A stretch of DNA of 64,000 nt, from the NCBI GenBank assembly GCA_002256115.1, contig NKIK01000019.1, positions 1-64,000 on the forward strand, given 5' to 3'. Source of the DNA: Burkholderiales bacterium PBB3 (GTDB lineage: Bacteria > Pseudomonadota > Gammaproteobacteria > Burkholderiales > Burkholderiaceae_C). Position numbers and translations under genes: made by a program. Shown here piece by piece: positions 7,747 through 15,589 of this stretch. Every line of letters starts with the position of its first letter. The stretch's first letter is position 1. The notes beneath the pieces are model-generated. The model was not told where the DNA came from and made no database searches. It saw only the letters and a program-made list of their open reading frames with translations.

Positions 7747-9423
7747 ATGCATCTGCCACGCCTCCTTTTGCTGCTGCTTGTGAGCCCACTGGCGTTGGCG
7801 CAAACGGTACCGGATGCCGGACAACTACGCCAGCAAATTGAACGCGGCTTGCCAACCCCCAACAACCAGTCCATGCCGCGGGAGGCCTTGCCCCCTGCGC
7901 CCATGGCGGCGCCCACTGGCCCCATCCTGATCCAGGAATTTCAGTTTGCGGGCAACACCTTGCTGAGTAAACAAGCGCTTGCCGTGGTTACTCAAGCGTG
8001 GCTCAACAGGCCGCTGCAGTTCACCCAATTACAAGAAGTCGCCATCGCAGTAGCAGACGCCTACCGTGCGGCAGGTTGGGTGGTACGTGCCTACCTGCCA
8101 CGGCAAGAAATTGTCAATGGTGTGGTGCGCATTCAAATTGTGGAGGCGCGCTTTGGTCGTGTCCAAACCGAAGCTCCCAGCACCTTGCGCCACCGCGAAA
8201 TCGCGCCCTTTGTCGCCATCGCGCAGCGGGGTCAGAGCCAAGGTCGTCCACTTGACGCCAAAGCTCTAGACAGAGCGCTGCTTTTGCTCAGTGATTTGCC
8301 GGGAGTCGAGGTTGCAGGCAGCTTGACTGAGGGCCAACAGCAAGCCGAATCCGACCTGATTCTGAAGATCAATGACAAGCCCTGGTGGTCGGGTGATGCC
8401 GGGTCTGACAACACGGGTTCGCGTTCGACCGGTGCGGCGCGATTGACGGCCAACCTAGCCATCAATAGCCCTTGGGGCCGTTTGGACCAAGGCCAACTCA
8501 ACCTGGCGCATACGCAGGGCAGTGACTACCTGCGACTCGCGTATTTTGTGCCGGCGGGCGCTGACGGCCTTCGCGCCGGGGCCAGCGCATCGGTCTTGCA
8601 GTACCGCCTGGTCGGTGCCTACTTTGATGCACTGGGTGCCCGGGGTGATTCATCGACTTGGGGTCTTGAGTTGAGCTATCCGGCGCTGCGCAGCCGCTAT
8701 GCCAATATCTACGTGACAAGCGCCTGGGATCGCAAAGCATTTAAAAATCTATCGGCCGATGCCACCACCAGCGACTACCGCATCAGCACCTTGAGCCTGG
8801 GCATCAATGGCAACCGGCGCGACACTGGCAACGATGGCGGCCTGACCCAGGCCAGCGCGACACTCACCTTCGGCGATGTTGACTTACGCAACTCCCCGAA
8901 CCAAGCCGGTGATGCGGCCACCACGCAAGTGGCTGGCCAATACAGCAAGTTGCGCTATAGCGTCAGCCGACAGCAGACCTTGTTACGCCAGTGGGCTTTG
9001 CTGGCGGCCCTGAGCGGACAGGTTGCTGGCAAAAATCTGGATTCCAGCGAAAAATTCTATCTAGGTGGCGCAAGCGGGGTACGCGCCTACCCGTCGGGCG
9101 AAGCGGGCGGCTCGGATGGACAACTGGTCAATCTGGAGTTGCGCTGGGCCTTGCCGTCCAATGTCGCACTGTCGGGGTTTTATGACTGGGGTGCCGTCAC
9201 AGTAAACCACCACAACGACTTTGCGGGCGGCGCTCTGCGCAACCAGTTGCAGCTTCAAGGCGCCGGACTGGCCTTGGGCTGGACCAGTGATCGTGGCATC
9301 AGCACCAAAATCACCTGGGCGCGACGATTGGGCGAAAACCCCAACCCCAGTGCCACGGGCAACGACCAAGATGGCTCGCTGCTGCGCGATAGGTTCTGGC
9401 TACACGCCAGCGCCAGCTTTTAG
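7747..9423 (+). CDS. Two-partner secretion outer-membrane transporter (TpsB, ShlB/FhaC/HecB family)
   Basis: 558 residues, the normal length for TpsB proteins. The signal peptide is residues 1-18 (leucine-rich, ending ALAQ). A periplasmic POTRA region follows (about 55-205, with the GNTLLSKQAL stretch and the GWVVRAYLP strand), then a 16-stranded Omp85-type barrel with the conserved GGASGVRAYPSGEAGG near residue 441. It ends in an aromatic residue (ASASF), as outer-membrane barrels do. It exports the TpsA product encoded 14 bp downstream. It starts 9 bp after the ion-channel stop, which is an unusual gene order for a TPS locus and ties secretion to the putative sensing genes. Confidence 0.93.
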   Translation: MHLPRLLLLLLVSPLALAQTVPDAGQLRQQIERGLPTPNNQSMPREALPPAPMAAPTGPILIQEFQFAGNTLLSKQALAVVTQAWLNRPLQFTQLQEVAIAVADAYRAAGWVVRAYLPRQEIVNGVVRIQIVEARFGRVQTEAPSTLRHREIAPFVAIAQRGQSQGRPLDAKALDRALLLLSDLPGVEVAGSLTEGQQQAESDLILKINDKPWWSGDAGSDNTGSRSTGAARLTANLAINSPWGRLDQGQLNLAHTQGSDYLRLAYFVPAGADGLRAGASASVLQYRLVGAYFDALGARGDSSTWGLELSYPALRSRYANIYVTSAWDRKAFKNLSADATTSDYRISTLSLGINGNRRDTGNDGGLTQASATLTFGDVDLRNSPNQAGDAATTQVAGQYSKLRYSVSRQQTLLRQWALLAALSGQVAGKNLDSSEKFYLGGASGVRAYPSGEAGGSDGQLVNLELRWALPSNVALSGFYDWGAVTVNHHNDFAGGALRNQLQLQGAGLALGWTSDRGISTKITWARRLGENPNPSATGNDQDGSLLRDRFWLHASASF

Positions 9424-9437
9424 TGACGTGAATAGCG

Positions 9438-12400
9438 ATGAACCACATTTTTAAACTACTCTGGAACAGCACAGCCCAAGCTTGGGTGGTGGTGGCAGAG
9501 ATAGCCAAGTCATGTGGGAAAGCTGCAGGCAGTACCGCCCTTTTGGTGGCTGTGGGTTATGCATGGGCCGGACCAGAAGCTCCGCCGCCGGTCAGCCAGT
9601 TGCCCACCGGTGGGGTGGTGGTGGCCGGGCAGGCTGCCATCACCCAATCGACCGGGCGCATGGATGTGCAGCAAACCAGTGCCCGTGCGGCCATTGACTG
9701 GGCCAACTTCAATGTGGGTAGCCAGGCACAAGTCCATTTCCAACAGCCGTCCAGTAGTAGCGTTTTGCTCAATCGGGTACTAGACACCCAAGCCAGCCAA
9801 ATATGGGGCCAGATTACGGCCAATGGTCAGGTTTTTCTGAGCAACCCCAATGGCGTGTATTTCTCCCCTACGGCCTCGGTCTCCGTTGGCGGCTTGGTCG
9901 CTACAACGCACAGCATTTCCAACCAGGATTTCATGGCTGGGCGCAGCACATGGTCACGCCAGGGTGCGCTTGGCGCGGTGTTGAATGATGGCGATTTAAG
10001 AGCGGCGCTGGGAGGCTACGTGGCGCTATTGGCACCCGAGGTTCGCAACCGGGGCACTGTACTGGCGCAAGCGGGCACGGTCGCCATGGCAGCGGGTGAG
10101 AAGTTTGAACTTCAGTTCGACGGCAGTGGCTCATTGGCCAAGGTGCGGGTATCTCCTGCTGAAGTGCAAACGTTGGTAGACAACGGCAATGCCGTTCTCG
10201 CACCTGGTGGGTTGATCGTTTTGTCGGCCCAGGCGGCGAACCAACTCGCGGGCAGCGTCGTTCGCAATACAGGCACGCTGGAAGCCAGCGGCGTGTCGCA
10301 GCAAGGGGGGCGCATCTTTTTGGATGGGGGTGCGCACGGGCAGGTATCGGTCACCGGGCAAGTTCAGGCCAACTCGTCCCTTGGCCAGGGCGGGTCAATT
10401 ACCGTATCTGGCGAACACATTCACATCGGGGGCAGTGCGCACCTGGGTGCGTCAGGCGCTACCGGTGGTGGCGAAGTGCGGGTGGGCGGAAGTTGGCAGG
10501 GCCAAGACCTGACTGTTCGCGCGTCAACCTCCACAGTAGTGGAATCCGGGGCGTTGATGGACGCCAATGCCACCAACCAGGGCGATGGTGGCACGGTCGT
10601 CGTTTGGTCAGATATCAACAATCCACAATCGTTAACCCAAGTTGGCGGCACGCTGCAAGCACGCGGAGCAGGCACCGCTGGCGAAGGCGGACGTGTTGAA
10701 ACCTCAGGCTTTCGTGTCATGACCGACGGGGGGCTGCGCGTGGACACGCGGTCACCATCCGGGCGCAACGGCACCTGGCTGATCGACCCCAACAATTACA
10801 CCATCGCAGCGGCGGGTGGAGACATTACCGGTACTGCGTTGTCGGCCAATCTGGACACTAGCAATGTCACCATCAGCACCCTAACGCAGGGTGTGCCGGG
10901 CAGCGGTGACATCTTGGTGAACGAGGCCCTCAATTGGTCTGGCACAAACATGTTGACCCTGTCAGCCGAACGCAATATTGCGATAAATGCAGATATCACC
11001 GCCTCGGGAAACGGTGCGGGTATTCAGCTTTTTTACGGCGGCAGCAATACCACTACGGCACCCGTGGCCAGCACGGGCTACACCCTGGGCACCGGTGCCA
11101 ACATCACGCTTTCGGGCACCACGCCGGTGGTCTGGATCGGTAACAACCAGTACACCGCATTGAAGACGCTAACCAACTTTTCGGCAATGAACAATTCGAA
11201 TGGCAAGTTCGTCTTGGTCAACGATATTGATGCCTCGGTCAGCGGCACCAAAAGTGGCCCCTGGGTAGGGCAGCTGGGCAGTGGCACAGGCTCAGTGGCG
11301 GTGTTTGATGGATTTGGCAACACCATCTCCAACATGAGCATTTCCTCGACCTTTTCTTATCAGGGTTTGATTGGCTACAACTACGGCACGGTGCGCAACC
11401 TGGGTGTGCAAAACTTCACTCTTTTGAGCCCCGGTGCCGATCAATCCTTGGGGCTCATTGGCCTCAATAGCAAGGGCAGCGTGAGCGGTATTGCCGTATC
11501 TGGCGCAAACAGCGTTGCTTGCAGCTACCAGTGCGGCACCATCATTGGCTGGAACGACGGCGGAACCCTGAACAACTTCACGCTGGCTGGCACTATTGCG
11601 CTCAGCGGCAGCAGCGTCGGCGGTGCAGTGGGGCGCAACACCACAAATGCGGGTGTAACGGGCACCGTAAGCAATGGCGTCAGCAGCGCGGCTGTCAGCT
11701 CCACGGACACAGGGTATTTCACAATGGGGGGCGTTGTTGGTGGCAATAGTGGCGATGTCAGCGCCGTGTCCAACAGCGGCACCGTTACCGTCAATGGCGC
11801 TCGCACCGGCTCAGTCGATACGCGGTTTGGCTCAGGTATTGGTGGCCTCATTGGAGAGAATGGAAACGGCACTGGAGCCGGACAGACCGCAGGGTTGCTG
11901 TCTAACTCCAGCTTTACAGGATCGGTCACGGTGGGCAGTGGCACGTCCCTAGCCACCGGGTTTTGGGGAGTGGGCGGCTTGGTGGGCTACAACCACACCA
12001 GCATTCAGGGCAGCACCAGCTCGGGCACCGTCACTGCGGGCGACTTTGCACAGTATGTGGGCGGCCTTGCGGGCAACAGCTCCAACGTTTACTCCAACAG
12101 TGCGGTCACCGCCATCAGTACGTCCACATCAACCGGCAACGTGAGCACCGGGCTTAGTGCCCAGTTTGTCGGTGGCATCAGCGGTGCAACCCCTAACTAC
12201 AGCACTTTGACCACGGTAACCAGCCGCGGCAATGTCAGCACAGGCACGGGTAGCACCTATATAGGCGGGATTACCGGCTATTTGGCTGGCACTGGTACTT
12301 CACTCACCAATTCAGCTAGCTCCTCGGTCGTATCTGTGGGTGGTGTCGCGCCAGTGGCCAACTACGGGGTGTCGTCGACTTACCGTGGATTCCTGATTGG

Positions 12401-15400
12401 GTACAACACCGGCAGCCCCAGCAGTACATTTGCACAAACCCCGATCACGGTAAGCACTGTGCCGTTGACCATCACCTTTGGAAACGCGCCGGTGTATTCC
12501 TACGCCCTTGTTTCTGGCGTATTGACCGGCGGCGATACCTTGCCAGGTATTTTGACCGGCAGTGCGAACTGCGTCGCTTGTACCAATGTTGGCGTCTATG
12601 CCGTTACGGCGGGCACGGTGGCCTCAAGCAACAGCTATTACTTGACTTGGCAAAACGGCTCGCTCACGGTCAACCCATTTGCACTGACCGCCATTGCGGG
12701 CAGTTTGACGGGTAGTCTCAGCAAAACCTACGACGGCAGCACATCAGTCACGTTGGGACCCTCTAACTATGTGTTGACCGGATTCATTGGCGGTGACAAC
12801 GCCAACATTACCAAGACCAGTGGCAACTTCAATGATGCCAACGCCGGGTCGGGAAAAAACATTACCGTGAGCCTGAGCAACACCGACTACACGGCAGTGG
12901 GGGCCACCAATCTTTCCAACTACATATTGCCCACTAGCATCAGCGGCAATATCGGCACGATCACCCCAGTAGCTCTGACGGTAACGGCTAATTCAACCAG
13001 CAAGACGTATGACGGTGTTGCCTTTGCGGGTGGCAATGGCGTGACTTACAACGGCTTTGTGGCCGGTGAGTCTAGTGCCGTATTGGGCGGCACACTGGCG
13101 TATGGAGGCTCTAGCCAGGGGGCCAAGAATGTGGGTAACTACAGCATCAATCCCTCGGGCTTGAACAGTGGCAACTACAACATCAGTTATTCCGCAGGTG
13201 GCTTGAGTATTTCACCGGCAGGCTTGTCGGCGCTTGCTATTGGTCTTACCGGGGTCAGTACCAAGCCTTACGACGGCACAACCCAGGCAACATTGGCACC
13301 GGGCAATTATTTGCTGAGTGGTTTTGCTGCGGGCGAAGGGGCCAGCATTACCCAGACACTGGGCACTTATGCCAGCCCCGGTGCAGGTACCAATAAGACT
13401 ATCACGGTGGCTTTAGCACCCAGTGACTACGCCGCCAGCGGCGGCACCGTACTGAGCAACTACACCTTGCCCAGCACGGTCAGCGGCAGCATCGGCACGA
13501 TCACCCCTGCGGCACTGACGGTGACGGCCAATTCAGCCAGCAAGACGTATGACGGTGTTGCATTTGCCGGTGGCAATGGCGTGACTTACAACGGCTTTGT
13601 AGCCGGTGAGTCCAGTGCGGTGCTAAGTGGCACGCTGGCCTATGGTGGCTCTAGCCAAGGGGCCATCACCGAAGGCAACTACGCACTCATTGCACAGGGT
13701 TTGAGCAGCAGCAATTACACGCTGTCGTATAGCGGCGCGACTCTGGTCGTAAAACCTGCGCCCTTTGTACCCACGGCAGTGCCGCCTACTATCACGACGC
13801 CTGCGCCGCCTGTGGTAAATCCAGCCCCACCGCTGGAGCCACCCCTGGTCTTTGCTACGCCTATCGCAGCTTTGGTGGCAGCGCCCTCCAACCCACCAAC
13901 TGTGCCACCAGCCTCGCCACCCGCAACAACGACCAGTCTCGCCACCCCCAACATCGCGCTGGCCATCCCCGCTCCAGAAACCAATAAACCGACGGCCCCA
14001 ACACCCGCTGGCAACCCGATTGCTGCGCAAACCGTTGACGCACCCACACCCGTACGGCAGCAAGACGCACCACTGCCAAGCAGCGGCCGCAGCGTGTTGC
14101 GCATGGAAGATCTGGCGCTGCCAAGTAGCGCAGCGCTGGTTGCTTTGCCCGAGCTGCAAACCGAACTTTCCCAACTTCAACAAGGCATTGCTGGCAGCGC
14201 GCCCACTGGCGAGGCCTTGGATGCATTGACTTCATCATTGATTCGCAGCGCCAGCAGCCAGGGCTTGAGTCCTGAGCAAACCCGCTCAGCAGTCAAGGCT
14301 TTTGACACGGCGCTTGGCGTGTTGCTGGCCAACGGTATGCCTTTGGATGACGCCGTACTCCGGGCGCAGGGCAGCTTTGCCGCCGAGCGCGACTTTCCGT
14401 TACCCAGCCTAAGCCCGCAAGCAACAGCGCTCTCTGCACTGGTAATGGGCACCGATGCAGACACCCAGCTCACCACCTTGGCCCAAGCGCAGAGTAGTCG
14501 TGGCTTGAGCGCGTTTGACAAAACACTGGGGGTCACTTTGGCCAAAGGCCTGTCTGTCAATGAGGCACTGCGCTTGGCCCAACAAGCCGCTAAGCTGGCC
14601 GACCAATCCATCCAGCTGGACCAGTCCCCTATGGCCAGCCTGTCCAACAGCCAAGCGGACACCAGCGCCGCATTTGCCGATACGTCGCCTGCGTTTCAGC
14701 AGACATTGGGGGCCTTGTTGAGCAAGGGCGTGCCGCTAGCCCAAGCACTAAACCAGGCCGACGGTGCCTCCAAAGCTTTTGCAGCGGCAGCGCAGGCTGA
14801 CAAGCGCGTGCCCGCAGCTGCACTGGCTTCAGGCGACGCATCGTTTATAGAGGGCTTCTCTCTGGACGGGGCGTTTGCCAAGGTATTGGGCAACAGCCTG
14901 GCACGCGGCGTAGGCGTGGCACAAGCTTTTGACAAAGCCCAGTCTGCCGGCTTGGCAGAGCAGCAAGGCAAACAAGCCGATGCCCGCAACGATTTAGCTG
15001 GCTTCTCCTCCGGTGGTGCCAACCTACCCCAGGGCTCGCAAGATTTTGACCGCGCTTTGGCCAATGCGCTGAACCGCGGTGACGCGCCCACCCGCGCCTT
15101 GGCCGTGGCCCGAAAGGCAATTGAAAAAATGCCTGCAGAGGTTCGCAGCGCTAGCACCGCACTGGCCAGTGGCCAAGACGTGGACAGCTTGCTGGCATCC
15201 CCTGGCAACAGCCGGGCCTTCAAGCTGGCACTGGGCAATGCACTCAGCAGAGGCATGTCTGTAGAACAGGCCCTAAAACTTGCCACCAAAGCGGAGCTGG
15301 CGTCTGCTTTCCGCTTCCCGCTGACGGGCCTGGCGGCACGGTTGATAGACGTTAAAAACGTGAAGACCAGTTTCTCACTGGAGGACGGCAAACCTCTTCC

Positions 15401-15539
15401 ACCGTGGTTGCGGTTTGCCCCGGAGCTCAAAAGCCTGCTGATCGCAGATGCGCCCGATGGCGCATTGCCCATGAATGTCGTCGTCAGTGCCGGAAAGCAA
15501 ACGGCACGTATCACGGTATCTGAAGGCCGCTCGCGCTAG
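9438..15539 (+). CDS. Two-partner secretion exoprotein TpsA, filamentous-haemagglutinin-like
   Basis: 2033 residues. Residues 1-45 form an extended signal peptide starting MNHIFKLLWNSTAQAWVVVAE. The haemagglutinin-activity TPS domain follows (about 48-300, with FNVGSQAQVHF and the NPNGVYFSPTA motif). The body is a predicted beta-helix with GLUG-type loops (GLIGYN, GGVVGGN, GGLIGEN, GGLVGYN; about 640-980). Then come alternating YDG/MBG-like modules (about 1090-1435) containing KTYDGVAF twice, and a Pro/Ala/Thr linker (about 1440-1560). The C-terminal region repeats an alpha-helical motif six times and ends in an Ig-like strand set. It is probably a cell-surface adhesin or released exoprotein. 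The receptor is unknown, and no CdiA-type toxin domain is recognisable. Confidence 0.92.
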   Translation: MNHIFKLLWNSTAQAWVVVAEIAKSCGKAAGSTALLVAVGYAWAGPEAPPPVSQLPTGGVVVAGQAAITQSTGRMDVQQTSARAAIDWANFNVGSQAQVHFQQPSSSSVLLNRVLDTQASQIWGQITANGQVFLSNPNGVYFSPTASVSVGGLVATTHSISNQDFMAGRSTWSRQGALGAVLNDGDLRAALGGYVALLAPEVRNRGTVLAQAGTVAMAAGEKFELQFDGSGSLAKVRVSPAEVQTLVDNGNAVLAPGGLIVLSAQAANQLAGSVVRNTGTLEASGVSQQGGRIFLDGGAHGQVSVTGQVQANSSLGQGGSITVSGEHIHIGGSAHLGASGATGGGEVRVGGSWQGQDLTVRASTSTVVESGALMDANATNQGDGGTVVVWSDINNPQSLTQVGGTLQARGAGTAGEGGRVETSGFRVMTDGGLRVDTRSPSGRNGTWLIDPNNYTIAAAGGDITGTALSANLDTSNVTISTLTQGVPGSGDILVNEALNWSGTNMLTLSAERNIAINADITASGNGAGIQLFYGGSNTTTAPVASTGYTLGTGANITLSGTTPVVWIGNNQYTALKTLTNFSAMNNSNGKFVLVNDIDASVSGTKSGPWVGQLGSGTGSVAVFDGFGNTISNMSISSTFSYQGLIGYNYGTVRNLGVQNFTLLSPGADQSLGLIGLNSKGSVSGIAVSGANSVACSYQCGTIIGWNDGGTLNNFTLAGTIALSGSSVGGAVGRNTTNAGVTGTVSNGVSSAAVSSTDTGYFTMGGVVGGNSGDVSAVSNSGTVTVNGARTGSVDTRFGSGIGGLIGENGNGTGAGQTAGLLSNSSFTGSVTVGSGTSLATGFWGVGGLVGYNHTSIQGSTSSGTVTAGDFAQYVGGLAGNSSNVYSNSAVTAISTSTSTGNVSTGLSAQFVGGISGATPNYSTLTTVTSRGNVSTGTGSTYIGGITGYLAGTGTSLTNSASSSVVSVGGVAPVANYGVSSTYRGFLIGYNTGSPSSTFAQTPITVSTVPLTITFGNAPVYSYALVSGVLTGGDTLPGILTGSANCVACTNVGVYAVTAGTVASSNSYYLTWQNGSLTVNPFALTAIAGSLTGSLSKTYDGSTSVTLGPSNYVLTGFIGGDNANITKTSGNFNDANAGSGKNITVSLSNTDYTAVGATNLSNYILPTSISGNIGTITPVALTVTANSTSKTYDGVAFAGGNGVTYNGFVAGESSAVLGGTLAYGGSSQGAKNVGNYSINPSGLNSGNYNISYSAGGLSISPAGLSALAIGLTGVSTKPYDGTTQATLAPGNYLLSGFAAGEGASITQTLGTYASPGAGTNKTITVALAPSDYAASGGTVLSNYTLPSTVSGSIGTITPAALTVTANSASKTYDGVAFAGGNGVTYNGFVAGESSAVLSGTLAYGGSSQGAITEGNYALIAQGLSSSNYTLSYSGATLVVKPAPFVPTAVPPTITTPAPPVVNPAPPLEPPLVFATPIAALVAAPSNPPTVPPASPPATTTSLATPNIALAIPAPETNKPTAPTPAGNPIAAQTVDAPTPVRQQDAPLPSSGRSVLRMEDLALPSSAALVALPELQTELSQLQQGIAGSAPTGEALDALTSSLIRSASSQGLSPEQTRSAVKAFDTALGVLLANGMPLDDAVLRAQGSFAAERDFPLPSLSPQATALSALVMGTDADTQLTTLAQAQSSRGLSAFDKTLGVTLAKGLSVNEALRLAQQAAKLADQSIQLDQSPMASLSNSQADTSAAFADTSPAFQQTLGALLSKGVPLAQALNQADGASKAFAAAAQADKRVPAAALASGDASFIEGFSLDGAFAKVLGNSLARGVGVAQAFDKAQSAGLAEQQGKQADARNDLAGFSSGGANLPQGSQDFDRALANALNRGDAPTRALAVARKAIEKMPAEVRSASTALASGQDVDSLLASPGNSRAFKLALGNALSRGMSVEQALKLATKAELASAFRFPLTGLAARLIDVKNVKTSFSLEDGKPLPPWLRFAPELKSLLIADAPDGALPMNVVVSAGKQTARITVSEGRSR
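12951..13124 (+). repeat. Internal direct repeat in tpsA, unit 1
   Basis: This 174-bp segment is nearly identical to 13491-13664, exactly 540 bp (180 codons) downstream. It encodes the KTYDGVAFAGGNGVTYNG module. The spacing keeps frame, so recombination between the two would remove or add one 180-residue unit. Confidence 0.9.
13491..13664 (+). repeat. Internal direct repeat in tpsA, unit 2
   Basis: Partner of 12951-13124. Most differences are at synonymous third positions, so the module is kept under protein-level selection or was duplicated a while ago. Confidence 0.9.
14287..15297 (+). repeat. Six-fold protein repeat in the TpsA C-terminal region
   Basis: Six copies of a helical motif of the form F-x2-xLG-x2-Lx-xG-x5-A-x3-A begin near 14290, 14509, 14691, 14871, 15045 and 15219. 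Examples are AFDKTLGVTLAKGLSVNEAL and AFKLALGNALSRGMSVEQAL. Spacing is about 58-73 codons. I do not recognise this as a named domain. Confidence 0.75.
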
Positions 15540-15589
15540 TAGTTAGTAGCCGCCCCACCATCTCTCTTTAGTTCCAACCAAAGCCAACT

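Noticed and set aside
14870-15100. Possible CdiA-type toxin domain in TpsA
   Set aside because: The C-terminal region is repeat-like and has no VENN-type delimiter or immunity gene after it.
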